This document shows, piece by piece, positions 48,807 to 57,082 of a stretch of 64,000 nucleotides of DNA (within the stretch, counting starts at the first letter, position 1; every line of letters begins with the position of its first letter). The stretch covers positions 109,239 to 173,238 of the forward strand of contig CAJAQB010000011.1 of the NCBI GenBank assembly GCA_903943975.1, read 5' to 3'. The notes below the pieces were generated by a model that was not told the DNA's origin, made no database searches, and saw nothing but the letters and a program-made list of their open reading frames with translations. The DNA comes from Synechococcus lacustris. Lineage in GTDB: Bacteria; Cyanobacteriota; Cyanobacteriia; PCC-6307; Cyanobiaceae. The position numbers and the translations under genes are program-made.

Positions 48807-49421
48807 ATGATCCGGGCCCTTGCCCTCCACAGCTGCAGCGACAGCCTCGGTGTTGCCGTTTGCCAGGGCGGCGCCAGGGCCAGCGCCGCCTTCCCCCTTG
48901 GCCGCAGCTTGGCCAATGGCTTGTTTACGGCGGTGGAATCGCTGCTGCCGGCGGCCGCCTGGCCGCAGTTGAGCTGGTTGGCGGTGGCCACCGGCCCCGG
49001 CGGTTTCACCGGCACCCGTTTGACCGTGGTGATGGCCAGAACCCTCGCCCAGCAATTAAATGTGCCCCTCTATGGCTTCGGCAGCTTTGCCCTGGTGGCC
49101 AGGCGGCGCCGGGCTGAATTGGCGGCCCTGGGGCCCCACTGGATCGGCCAGACCCTGGCCCGCCGGGGGGTGGTGGCGGGCCATTACGCCCTGCCGGAAG
49201 GGGCTGGCGAGCAGCCGGGGCTGATGCTGGAACTGGAGGCCCCCCGGCTTTGGAGTGCGGCGCCGCCGGCCCCCCTCTGGGAGGTGCAGATGGATGCTGA
49301 AGCCGATGCCCTCCAGTTGCTGGATCTGGGGCAGCAGGCCTGGCAGGCGGGGGAGCCGGGCCCCTGGGGGCAGGTGTTGCCCTGCTACCCCACCTCACCG
49401 GTGCCGGAGTCGCCGCCGTGA
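48807..49421 (+). CDS. tsaB: tRNA threonylcarbamoyladenosine biosynthesis protein TsaB
   Basis: A 204-residue actin-like protein that pairs with TsaD in adding t6A to tRNAs. MIRALALHSCSDSLGVAVC and LAVATGPGGFTGTRLTVVMA are the family blocks; the latter is the near-diagnostic G-P-G-x-F-T-G-x-R. ATG at 48807 agrees with relatives. Its stop overlaps the GTG of the DUF218 gene (GTGA). Confidence 0.94.
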   Translation: MIRALALHSCSDSLGVAVCQGGARASAAFPLGRSLANGLFTAVESLLPAAAWPQLSWLAVATGPGGFTGTRLTVVMARTLAQQLNVPLYGFGSFALVARRRRAELAALGPHWIGQTLARRGVVAGHYALPEGAGEQPGLMLELEAPRLWSAAPPAPLWEVQMDAEADALQLLDLGQQAWQAGEPGPWGQVLPCYPTSPVPESPP

Positions 49422-49990
49422 GGGGGCTGGGCCGGGGCCTGCTGCGGCTGGGGGTGCTGTTGGGCCTGGCCTGGGGCGGCTGGACCGTGGGCCAGCGGCT
49501 GCTGGAGCCGCTCTTGCCTCCCCCCCAGGAGATCTTTGTGCTGGGCGGTGACCTGCAGCGGGAGGAGGTGGCGGCCCAGCTGGCCAGCTACAGCCACCTG
49601 CCCGTGCTGGTGAGTGGTGGCAGCAACCCTGAATACGCCCGCTGGTTGTTTGGTCGCCATGGCCTCGACCCCAATCGGGTGACCCTTGATTACCGCGCCC
49701 GCGACACCCTCAGCAACTTCACCACCGTGGTGGATGGGCTGCGGGCCCGGGGGGTGCGGCACCTGTTGCTGGTCACCAGCAGCGACCACATGGATCGGGC
49801 CCTACTGGTGGGTCGTTTGGTGGCGGGCAGCCGCGGCATCCATCTCACCGCCGTGGCGGTGCCCTGTGGCAACCAATGTCATCCGGAACGCCGCAGCAAG
49901 GTGTGGGGTGATGGCCTGCGGGCCTTGGTTTGGGTGCTCAGTGGCCGCGACCTGCGGAGCGAGTTACAGGCTCCTCCAACAGGGCATTAA
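49418..49990 (+). CDS. YdcF-like (DUF218, SanA/ElyC) membrane-anchored protein
   Basis: A 190-residue protein with an N-terminal membrane segment (LLRLGVLLGLAWGGWTVG) and a DUF218 domain: IFVLGGDLQREEVAAQLA, LVSGGSNPEYARW, DYRARDTLSNFTTVVDG and LLLVTSSDHMDRA. The family includes ElyC and SanA, implicated in envelope integrity in E. coli; no enzyme activity is proven to my knowledge. GTG start overlaps tsaB. Its end overlaps plsC on the other strand by 53 bases. Confidence 0.82.
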   Translation: MRGLGRGLLRLGVLLGLAWGGWTVGQRLLEPLLPPPQEIFVLGGDLQREEVAAQLASYSHLPVLVSGGSNPEYARWLFGRHGLDPNRVTLDYRARDTLSNFTTVVDGLRARGVRHLLLVTSSDHMDRALLVGRLVAGSRGIHLTAVAVPCGNQCHPERRSKVWGDGLRALVWVLSGRDLRSELQAPPTGH

Positions 49991-50609
49991 TTGCTTCTTG
50001 GCAGGCTCGGGTGGTGGCCTCCAGGTCGGCCCGGCGCCGGGAGGGCGGCGGCGGGATCAAGGCCCCCACCCGCACCCGCAGGGGCACCAGCCGCAGCCAG
50101 CGTTGTTGGGGGCCCAGGGCCCGGTGGGTGTTTACCAGGGCCACTGGCAGCAGGGGGGCGCCACTGCGGGCCGAGAGCAGGGCGGCCCCCAGCTGGGGGT
50201 TCTCCACCCGGCCGCTGGCCTGGCGGGTGCCGTCGAGGAATATGCCCGTGGCCCAGCCCTGCTCAAGGCGAGCCAGGGCCGTGCGGATCGCCTCGCGGTC
50301 GCTGGCGCCGCGGCTCACCGGATAGGCGCCCAGGCTGCGGATCAGCGGGCCCAGCAGCGGCACCTGAAACAACTCGGCCTTGGCCATGAAGCTCACCGGC
50401 CGCGGCAGGGCATGGCCCAGCAGTGGTGGGTCTAGGTGGGAGCCATGGTTGGCCACCACCACCAGCGGGCCGTTGCGGGGCACCAGCTCCATGCCTTCGT
50501 ATTGGCCGCGGAATAGCAGCCGAAAGATTGGTGCCACCAGCAGGTGATCCACCACCAGATAGCTGGGGCTGGGCCTTGCCCGCACCAGGGCGCTGCTGGG
50601 AGGGTTCAA
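49938..50609 (-). CDS. plsC: 1-acyl-sn-glycerol-3-phosphate acyltransferase
   Basis: Acylates lysophosphatidate to phosphatidate. The 223-residue protein has the catalytic NHGSHLD (H-x4-D) and block III as FLDGTRQ where most PlsC proteins have FPEGTR, plus LPVALVNT near block IV. The substitution of Asp for Glu is conservative but unusual. The start is TTG overlapping the fabD stop. It is the last gene of plsX-fabH-fabD-plsC, which supplies acyl chains and phosphatidate to thylakoid lipids. Confidence 0.9.
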   Translation of the reverse strand: MNPPSSALVRARPSPSYLVVDHLLVAPIFRLLFRGQYEGMELVPRNGPLVVVANHGSHLDPPLLGHALPRPVSFMAKAELFQVPLLGPLIRSLGAYPVSRGASDREAIRTALARLEQGWATGIFLDGTRQASGRVENPQLGAALLSARSGAPLLPVALVNTHRALGPQQRWLRLVPLRVRVGALIPPPPSRRRADLEATTRACQEAINALLEEPVTRSAGRGH

Positions 50610-51511
50610 GCGACTACGGCCCCCAGACCGAGGTCGGCCAGGCTGCCCACCTGGGCGCTGGTTACCCCCGGCAGGCTGCGTTTGATCAGGCCACTGAGCA
50701 CCGCCCCAGGACCCACCTCCACCACCGTGCTGATGCCGCCCTGGCCCAGCTGGGCCATGGTTTCCCGCCAGCGCACCCCCGTGGTCATCTGCTGCTGCAG
50801 CCGTTGTTTCAGCAGGGCGCCAGAGCAGCTGGGGCTGGGGTCGCTGTTGCTGAGCACCGGCACGCGGCTATCGGCGAAGTTGATGCCCTCCAGCAGGCTG
50901 GCAAAGGCGGCCGCCGGCTCAGCCATGAAGGGGGAATGGAAGGCCCCAGACACGGCCAGGGGCAGGGCCCGTTTTGCTTTGACGCTGCCACTAATCGCCG
51001 CCACGGCCTCGGGGCTGCCGGAGATCACCACCTGGGCTTCGCTGTTGTCGTTGGCGATCACCACCCCAGCGGTGGCTGCCACCGCCGCCTCCAGTTCGGC
51101 CCGGTCAAAGCCGATCAGGGCTGTCATCGCCCCGCCCCCGGCGGCGGCCATCAGTTCACTGCGTTGGATCACCAGGCCCAGGCCGGTGTCTAGGTCAAAC
51201 ACGCCGCCGGCGTAGAGCGCCACCAGTTCCCCGAGGCTGTGGCCCGCCAGCAGCGACGCCTGGCGTTGTTGCTTATGCAGCAGATCCACCAGCAGGCTTT
51301 CCAGCACAAACAGGGCGGGCTGGGTGTTGCGGGTGTCATTGAGCTCGTTCAGTTCGCCCCTGGCGCTGCCCGCACAGATGGCCCCCAGGTCGCGGCCCAG
51401 CAGCTCCGAGGCCTGGGCAAAGCGTTGCTTGCCAAGGGGATGATCCAGCAGCTCCTCGGCCATGCCCAGCTTCTGGGACCCCTGCCCCGGAAACACCCAT
51501 GCGTTACCCAT
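50606..51511 (-). CDS. fabD: Malonyl-CoA:ACP transacylase
   Basis: Transfers malonyl groups to acyl carrier protein. The 301-residue enzyme has VFPGQGSQKLGM at the N terminus, the active serine in LLAGHSLGELVALYAGG, the catalytic His in SGAFHSPFM and the QLGQGGISTVVEVGPG ending. Starts with ATG at 51511, 7 bases after the fabH stop; overlaps plsC downstream. Confidence 0.96.
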   Translation of the reverse strand: MGNAWVFPGQGSQKLGMAEELLDHPLGKQRFAQASELLGRDLGAICAGSARGELNELNDTRNTQPALFVLESLLVDLLHKQQRQASLLAGHSLGELVALYAGGVFDLDTGLGLVIQRSELMAAAGGGAMTALIGFDRAELEAAVAATAGVVIANDNSEAQVVISGSPEAVAAISGSVKAKRALPLAVSGAFHSPFMAEPAAAFASLLEGINFADSRVPVLSNSDPSPSCSGALLKQRLQQQMTTGVRWRETMAQLGQGGISTVVEVGPGAVLSGLIKRSLPGVTSAQVGSLADLGLGAVVA

Positions 51512-51518
51512 CCAGTTG

Positions 51519-52553
51519 TTACGCCGCTGGGGAGGAGATTACGGGGCCGTGCCAGCGCAGTAGGGCGGCCCCCCAGCTCAGGCCTGCCCCGAAACCACTG
51601 CTGGCGATCAGCTGTCCCGGTTGGATGCGGCCATCACTTACCGCCTCATGCAGCATCAAGGGGATGGTGGCAGCGGAGGTGTTGCCATAGGAGGCGAGGT
51701 TGCTCAGCAGCTTGTGTTCCGGCACGCCGAGGCGCTCGGCCACCGCATTGAGGATGCGCTGGTTGGCCTGGTGCAACAGCAACCAGTCGAGCTGCTCTGC
51801 CCCGGTGCCGGTGGCCGCCAGCAGCTCCTGCAACACCGCAGGCACCTCGCGCACGGCGAACTTGTACACCTCCTGGCCGTTCATCTGGATTGGCTCAAAG
51901 CCGCCCCGCTGCACGGTCACCCCTGGGATCAGATCCTGGCGGGCGGCCACCTGGCGCAGGCTGAGGCAGTCGGCCTTGCGGCCATCGGAGGCCATGCGGA
52001 AACCGAGCAGGCCATCGTCTTCGGGGCTGCAGGCCTCCAGGGCCACCGCCCCGGCCCCATCGCCAAACAGCACGCAGGTGCGGCGATCGTCCCAGTCCAC
52101 CCAGCGGCTCAGCTGGTCGGCACCGATCACCAGGGCCCGGGTCATCGCCCCGGTGCGCAGGTATTGGGAGGCGGTGATTAGGGCAAAGAGAAAGCCGCTG
52201 CAGGCGGCGGTCACGTCAAAGGCAACGGCGTTGTGGGCCCCCAATTGGGCCTGGATGCGGGGGGCGGTGCCGAAGAGATCGTCGGGGCTGGAGGTGGCCA
52301 GCAGCACTAGATCAACACTGGCGGGATCCCAGCCCGCCCCCGCCAATGCCTCCCGGGCGGCGGCGCTGGCGAGGCTGGTGAGACCCTCCTGTTCGTCGGC
52401 AATGTGGCGGGCGCCGATGCCGGTGCGACTGCGGATCCAGTCGTCGTTGGTTTCAACCCGTTGGCTGAGGGCGTCGTTGCTGACGCTGGTGTGGGGGGTG
52501 GCGGCGCCACTGGCCACCAGGGAAACGCCTGCCAGGAAGCCTTCGCGCCTCAC
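51519..52553 (-). CDS. fabH: 3-oxoacyl-ACP synthase III
   Basis: Starts fatty acid elongation from acetyl-CoA and malonyl-ACP. The 344-residue protein carries the active Cys in VTAACSGFLFAL, His in LLLHQANQRI and Asn in YGNTSAATIPLML, and ETNDDWIRSRTGIGAR near the N terminus. GTG at 52553 has a GGGGAG at good spacing; an in-frame TTG at 52583, overlapping plsX, is a possible longer start. It sits between plsX and fabD. Confidence 0.95.
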   Translation of the reverse strand: MRREGFLAGVSLVASGAATPHTSVSNDALSQRVETNDDWIRSRTGIGARHIADEQEGLTSLASAAAREALAGAGWDPASVDLVLLATSSPDDLFGTAPRIQAQLGAHNAVAFDVTAACSGFLFALITASQYLRTGAMTRALVIGADQLSRWVDWDDRRTCVLFGDGAGAVALEACSPEDDGLLGFRMASDGRKADCLSLRQVAARQDLIPGVTVQRGGFEPIQMNGQEVYKFAVREVPAVLQELLAATGTGAEQLDWLLLHQANQRILNAVAERLGVPEHKLLSNLASYGNTSAATIPLMLHEAVSDGRIQPGQLIASSGFGAGLSWGAALLRWHGPVISSPAA

Positions 52554-52575
52554 CCCACTCTCCCCAGCTTGCGGG

Positions 52576-53817
52576 TCAGTCAACCACAGCCGCCAGGGGG
52601 GGTGGGGCGCTGGCGCTGAGCTGATGCAGGTTTTCCAGGGTGCCGTGGCTGGCGGCCATGTGGGCCAGCCGCAGGGCCCCCAACACCGAGAGGGCCTTGC
52701 TGCTGCCGTGGCCGATCACGCAGAGGCCATCAACCCCCAGCAGCAGGGCGCCGCCGTGTTCGGCGTGGTCAAGGCGTTTTTTGATGCGGCGCAAGTTATT
52801 GCGCAAAAAGGCGGAGCCCACCTTGCCGCGACGGCCCCGGGGGAGTTCCGCCTTGAGCACCTCCAGCAGCACGCTGCCCACTGACTCGAGGAACTTGAGC
52901 AAAACGTTGCCAGTGAAGCCGTCGCAAACGACCACATCAAATTCACCGGACAGCACATCGCGGCCTTCGCAGTTGCCGGCGAAATGCAGCCTGGGTTCCT
53001 CCACCAGCAGCGGGTGGGTGCGCAGGGCGAGGTCGTTGCCCTTGCACTCTTCCTCGCCGATGTTGAGCAGGCCGATGCGGGGCCGTTCCACCCCCAAGAC
53101 GTCGCGGCTGTAGATGTTGCCCAGCAGGGCGAACTGATGCAGGTAGCTGGGCTTGCAGTCGGTGTTGGCCCCCACGTCGAGCACCAGCACCTGGCGGCCC
53201 ACATCTTTGGTGGGGAACAGGGCACCAATGGCAGGCCGTTCGATGCCCTTGAGCCGCCCGAGCCGGAAGATCGCCGAGGCCATCACGGCGCCAGAGTTGC
53301 CCGCCGAATAAACCGCCAGGGCTTCGCCGCTCTTCACCCGGTCCATGGCCAGATTGATGCTGGCATCGCGCTTGCGGCGCACGCTGGTGGCTTCGTCGTC
53401 CATGCCCACGGAGGGGCCGGTGGGCAGCAGCTCCAGGGCGCCAAGGGCAATGGCCTGATTGACCCGTTCCTGTAAACCGCCGTTGCGGATCGCCGCCCGC
53501 AGCGGCGCCTCCTCCGCCAGAAACAGCACCTTCAAGGCCAACTGGTCGATGGCATCCAGGCAGCCTTCCAAAATCGGGCCCGGGGCATGGTCCCCGCCCA
53601 TGCCATCCACGGCGATCGGCAGTCGGGGCTGCTTTGGGGCTGGGGCCTGGTCAGAGCTGAGCCCGAGCCGGGCCCGCCAGGGGTTGAGGGCGGTGCCGGC
53701 GGAGGCCACCAGGGTGATCACCGGTCCGGTGCGGTGATACCAGATCACTAGCTTGCGCATCGCACGGCCGGGCCGGGGCCGCCGGGGTTTGCCCGGCAGG
53801 GATTTGGGCTCCGCCAT
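52576..53817 (-). CDS. plsX: Phosphate acyltransferase PlsX
   Basis: Makes acyl-phosphate from acyl-ACP for glycerolipid synthesis. The 413-residue protein has IAVDGMGGDHAPGPILEG, RRKRDASINLAMDRVK, YSAGNSGAVMASAIF, LDVGANTDCKP, and VVCDGFTGNVLLKFLE. The first 70 residues are an extra N-terminal region, basic and partly hydrophobic (VITLVASAGTALNPW), longer than E. coli PlsX. ATG at 53817 follows rpaB by 5 bases on the same strand. Confidence 0.95.
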   Translation of the reverse strand: MAEPKSLPGKPRRPRPGRAMRKLVIWYHRTGPVITLVASAGTALNPWRARLGLSSDQAPAPKQPRLPIAVDGMGGDHAPGPILEGCLDAIDQLALKVLFLAEEAPLRAAIRNGGLQERVNQAIALGALELLPTGPSVGMDDEATSVRRKRDASINLAMDRVKSGEALAVYSAGNSGAVMASAIFRLGRLKGIERPAIGALFPTKDVGRQVLVLDVGANTDCKPSYLHQFALLGNIYSRDVLGVERPRIGLLNIGEEECKGNDLALRTHPLLVEEPRLHFAGNCEGRDVLSGEFDVVVCDGFTGNVLLKFLESVGSVLLEVLKAELPRGRRGKVGSAFLRNNLRRIKKRLDHAEHGGALLLGVDGLCVIGHGSSKALSVLGALRLAHMAASHGTLENLHQLSASAPPPLAAVVD

Positions 53818-53822
53818 GGAGG

Positions 53823-54581
53823 TCAGCCTCCGTCGCCGTTGGCGCCGTCGATGATGCGTTGAAAAAGGTAACCGGTACCGCGGGCCGTGAGAATCAGTTC
53901 CGGGTTGGCGGGGTCGTCTTCCAGCTTGGAACGCAGCCGCGAGATGTGCACATCCACCACCCGGGTGTCCACATGGCGCTCGGGGGTGTAACCCCACACT
54001 TCCTTCAGGATCTCGCCGCGGCTAAAGGGTTCCCCGGAGCGGCTCACCAGTAGTTCCAGCAGGCTGAATTCCATGCCGGTGAGCCGGATGCGCTCGTCGG
54101 CCCGATACACCTGGCGCTTATTGGTATCCACCCGCAGTTCGCCCACCTGGATCACCCCTGAATTGGGGATGCCACTGCCGCTGTGTTCTTTTTCCACCCG
54201 GCGCAGCACGCAACGGATGCGGGCCTCCAGTTCTTTCGGACTGAAGGGCTTCACCACGTAGTCGTCGGCGCCCAGCTCCAGGCCGGTGATCCGATCTGCC
54301 ACATCGCCGAGGGCGGTGAGCATCACGATCGGCACATCCGATTCCTTGCGCAGCTCCTGGCAAACGCCATAGCCGTCTAGCTTCGGCATCATCACGTCGA
54401 GCACCACCAGGTCGGCGGGCTGCTGGCGAAAGGCCTCCAAGGCCTCTTCGCCATCGGCCGCGGTAACCACGTGGTAGCCGATCATCGTGAGCCGCGTTTC
54501 CAGGATTCGGCGGATACTCGCCTCGTCATCCACTACGAGGATGATCTCCTTGCCGTTAGGGGAAGGAGCAGCAGCCACCAT
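53823..54581 (-). CDS. rpaB: OmpR-type response regulator RpaB
   Basis: Essential cyanobacterial regulator of high-light and clock-linked genes. The 252-residue protein has a receiver domain with ILVVDDEASIRRIL and the phosphorylated Asp in LVVLDVMMPKLDGYG, LTALGD and VVKPFSPKELEARIR, and a C-terminal winged helix with [18 protein letters not shown] and VDVHISRLRSKLEDDP. ATG at 54581 gives the usual MVAAAPSPNGKE start. It leads the plsX-fabH-fabD-plsC run and diverges from radA by 92 bases. NblS is its cognate kinase (not in the window). Confidence 0.94.
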   Translation of the reverse strand: MVAAAPSPNGKEIILVVDDEASIRRILETRLTMIGYHVVTAADGEEALEAFRQQPADLVVLDVMMPKLDGYGVCQELRKESDVPIVMLTALGDVADRITGLELGADDYVVKPFSPKELEARIRCVLRRVEKEHSGSGIPNSGVIQVGELRVDTNKRQVYRADERIRLTGMEFSLLELLVSRSGEPFSRGEILKEVWGYTPERHVDTRVVDVHISRLRSKLEDDPANPELILTARGTGYLFQRIIDGANGDGG

Positions 54582-54673
54582 GGCGTCCAGGTATGCGATG
54601 GGAATATTTCCCCTACTCAACTGAAGCTGTCCCGTTTTTATGTCGGGAAAGCCACCTTTCTTCATAGAACGTC

Positions 54674-56068
54674 TTGGCAAAAAGCACTACCACCTACGTC
54701 TGCCAGAGCTGTGGAGCCCAGTCGCGCCAGTTCTTTGGCCGTTGTTCCGCCTGTGGCAGCTGGAACAGCCTGGTGGAGCAGAGCGCTCCCCCCACCGATG
54801 CCCGGCGGCGGCGGCCGGCCCCGGCCCTAGGGGGGGAGCCCGCCCCCCGCCGTTCCGAGGCGATGGCGGCGGTGGGCCAGCGGCCCCTGGCGCGGCTGGC
54901 CACTGGTTTTGGCGAGCTGGATCGGGTGTTGGGGGGTGGCTTGGTGCCGGGCTCCTTGGTGCTGGTGGGGGGCGATCCAGGCATCGGTAAAAGCACCCTG
55001 CTGTTGCAGACGGCGGCGGCCATGGCCCAGGCGGAATCTGTGCTGTATGTGAGTGCTGAGGAGTCGGCCCAGCAGGTGAAGCTGCGTTGGCGGCGGCTGG
55101 ACCAGGCGGCCACCGGGGGGGATGGCCCCCAGTTGTTGGCGGAAACCGACCTGGAGCAGGTGCTCAAGGAGTTGGAGGCCCTGCGGCCGGCGGTGGCGAT
55201 CATCGACAGCATCCAGGCCCTGCATGACGCCGAGCTGGCCAGTGCCCCCGGCTCCGTGGCCCAGGTGCGGGAATGTGCGGCGGCCCTGCAAAGGCTGGCC
55301 AAAAAACTAGACATCGCCCTGTTGTTGGTGGGCCATGTCACCAAGGAGGGGGTGCTGGCGGGGCCCAAGGTGCTGGAACACCTGGTGGATGCGGTGCTCA
55401 CCTTCGAGGGCGACCGTTTCGCCAGCCATCGGCTGTTGCGGGCGGCGAAAAATCGCTTTGGCGCCACCCATGAACTGGGGGTGTTTGAGATGCGGGACCG
55501 GGGCCTGGTGGAGGTGAGTAACCCCAGTGAGTTGTTTTTGGGTAGCCCGGAGGGTTTGGCGGGCATGGCCACGATCGTGGCCTGTGAGGGCACCCGGCCC
55601 TTGGTGGTGGAACTCCAGGCCCTGGTGAGCACCACCAGCTATGCCAGCCCCCGGCGCACCGCTACGGGCATCGGCACCAACCGGTTGCACCAGATCCTGG
55701 CGGTGCTGGAGAAGCACCTGGGCCTGCCCCTTTCCCGCTTCGATTGCTATCTGGCCGTGGCTGGGGGCCTGCAGGTGGAGGAGCCGGCGACAGACCTCGG
55801 CGTGGCGGCGGCGGTGGTGGCCAGCTATCGGGACCTGGCCCTGCCAGCGGGCACGGTGCTGATTGGGGAACTGGGCCTTGGCGGCCAGTTGCGGCCGGTG
55901 GGGCAGCTGGAGTTGCGGTTGCAGGAGGCGGCCCGCCTGGGCTTTCGTCGGGCGGTGGTGCCCCGGGGTAGTGCCGTGGGCCAGCCCGCCCTGGAGGTGC
56001 ATGAGGCGGGGGGCGTTGCCGAGGCCCTAGTGGCGGCCCTGGGGGCAAATCTGAACGACCAGGATTGA
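54674..56068 (+). CDS. radA: DNA repair protein RadA
   Basis: A 464-residue RecA-like branch-migration factor. It has a four-Cys zinc finger (YVCQSCGAQSRQFFGRCSAC, residues 8-27), Walker A GGDPGIGKSTLL, the RadA-specific KNRFGATHELGVFEM, and a Lon-protease-like domain at the C terminus (about residues 300-460). The start is TTG at 54674, directly encoding the MAKSTTTYVC start known in relatives. It is followed by the 1-kb repeat-rich interval. Confidence 0.95.
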   Translation: MAKSTTTYVCQSCGAQSRQFFGRCSACGSWNSLVEQSAPPTDARRRRPAPALGGEPAPRRSEAMAAVGQRPLARLATGFGELDRVLGGGLVPGSLVLVGGDPGIGKSTLLLQTAAAMAQAESVLYVSAEESAQQVKLRWRRLDQAATGGDGPQLLAETDLEQVLKELEALRPAVAIIDSIQALHDAELASAPGSVAQVRECAAALQRLAKKLDIALLLVGHVTKEGVLAGPKVLEHLVDAVLTFEGDRFASHRLLRAAKNRFGATHELGVFEMRDRGLVEVSNPSELFLGSPEGLAGMATIVACEGTRPLVVELQALVSTTSYASPRRTATGIGTNRLHQILAVLEKHLGLPLSRFDCYLAVAGGLQVEEPATDLGVAAAVVASYRDLALPAGTVLIGELGLGGQLRPVGQLELRLQEAARLGFRRAVVPRGSAVGQPALEVHEAGGVAEALVAALGANLNDQD

Positions 56069-56112
56069 TCGGGATTGGCGTTCAGCCAATGACTATTAAT
56101 TCGAGCTTTTAA

Positions 56113-56335
56113 CTTGGGCTCGACTCTTCAGCCTGGCCTCGACTCTTCAGTTTGGTCTCTGCTCTCCAGCTGGGTCTCTACTCTCCAGTTTGGGTCTATT
56201 GGGTCTCGCTTGGTCCGGCTTCCCGCTTTGGCTCGGTTTTCCTGCTTTGGCTCGGTTTCCCGCTTTGGCTCGGCTTTCCTGCTTGGGTCCGGCTTTCCAG
56301 TTTTGGCTTGACTTTCCAGTTTGGGTCCAATTTTG
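56113..56335. repeat. Degenerate 19-bp tandem repeat (CTTTGGCTCGGCTTTCCAG type)
   Basis: About eleven units of 17-19 bases, with cores TTGG-CTCGG/CT-CTTTCC-AG, run from 56113. Units vary mainly at the middle, with T-rich and CT-rich strand asymmetry. Copies around 56235-56310 are the closest to each other. Confidence 0.75.
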
Positions 56336-56413
56336 ACACTGTGGCCAATTTTGGCTCTCAGCTCAGTTTTGACTTTCTTCTCGGTTTTGCGCTTTCCCAG
56401 GCCAGGAATCTCT

Positions 56414-56556
56414 TCACCAGGACCCTCCTCGCCGAGACCCTCTTCCCTGGGACCCTCTTCCCTAGGCCCCTCTTCCCTAGGACCCTTTTCGCCAGGATTC
56501 CCTCCACCCGGACTCTCTTCAATTTGACCCTAGTCATATGACCCTAGTCATTTTCG
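56414..56556. repeat. Degenerate 15-bp tandem repeat (GACCCTCTTCCCTAG type)
   Basis: Units such as GACCCTCTTCCCTGG, GACCCTCTTCCCTAG and GCCCCTCTTCCCTAG follow one another at 15-16 bases. The last two units read GACCCTAGTCA, the same box found in the palindrome at 31634-31677. Confidence 0.75.
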
Positions 56557-56616
56557 TTAGAGTCGCTGGGGGTATTTGCTTGGCTCCGCTGAGCTGCTCA
56601 GGGGAGGGCTAATGCT

Positions 56617-56750
56617 CCAGCATCAATTCACCATTGATTTAGGCATTAATCCAGCATCAATCCAGCATTGATTTAGGCATTAATCCAGCATCAATTAGCC
56701 ATCAATCCAGCATTAACCCAGCATCAATCTGCCATTGATTAGTCATCAAT
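56617..56750. repeat. 11-bp tandem repeat (CCAGCATCAAT) with 34-bp higher-order period
   Basis: Twelve consecutive units of 11-12 bases fall into four groups of three, each group opening with a perfect CCAGCATCAAT at 56617, 56651, 56685 and 56718. A+T-rich blocks thus recur about once per helical turn. The block is A+T-rich in a GC-rich genome. Confidence 0.88.
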
Positions 56751-56892
56751 ATGCCATCCCTACAGCCCTTCGCCAAGCAGCTCAGTGGGTCCCTGTCAAT
56801 AGTTATTAGTGACCAGCTAGCTAGGCCTAAGCAAAGGCTTTATTCCAAGTTCAAGCCCAAGCTCAATCCCAAGCAAAGGCTCAATCCCAAGC

Positions 56893-56967
56893 CCAAGCTC
56901 CTAGCCCAATCACAGCCTCCATTCCAAGCCCAAGTTCCTAGCCCAAGCACAGCCTCCATTCCAGGTC
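56893..56967. repeat. 37-bp direct repeat in AAGCCC-rich text
   Basis: Two adjacent, nearly identical copies (56893-56930 and 56930-56967) share the core CACAGCCTCCATTCCA; they are embedded in loosely repeated CCAAGCCCAAG text that continues to 57030, including two copies of ATGCCAAGCCCAAGCCAAG. Confidence 0.8.
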
Positions 56968-57057
56968 CAAGCCCAATACCCATGCCAAGCCCAAGCCAAG
57001 CCGATGCCAAGCCCAAGCCAAGAACTGGAACCCATCAGCAACAAACCACGCTTGCTT

Positions 57058-57072
57058 CTCCGGTAACCGGAG
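57058..57072. other. Short perfect palindrome after ycf3
   Basis: CTCCGGT and ACCGGAG flank a single A, 10 bases past the ycf3 stop. The stem could help end ycf3 transcripts, but there is no T-run on either strand, so a Rho-independent terminator is not established. Confidence 0.45.
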
Positions 57073-57082
57073 TGGGCAGTTC

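Larger units (their letters stand above)
56069..57082. other. One-kilobase gene-free interval made of four tandem-repeat families
   Basis: Between radA and ycf3 there is no gene I can support, although low-complexity open frames exist on the plus strand. Almost all of it is degenerate tandem repeats: 19-bp units (56113-56335), 15-bp units (56414-56556), 11-bp units in 34-bp higher-order groups (56617-56750), and AAGCCC-rich text with two 37-bp copies (56843-57030). The base composition changes sharply at the borders of each family. A short palindrome CTCCGGT-A-ACCGGAG at 57058-57072 lies just past the ycf3 stop. Confidence 0.8.

Noticed and set aside
49418..49990. Possibility that the DUF218 gene is an extension of tsaB
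   Set aside because: TsaB ends at a clear stop, the frames differ, and the GTGA overlap plus a membrane segment show a separate protein.
56152..56541. Open frame encoding about five pentapeptide-like repeats (TLFPG, TLFPR) and LGFP repeats
   Set aside because: The protein repeat is a by-product of the 15- and 19-bp DNA repeats; no ribosome binding site and no conserved domain are visible.
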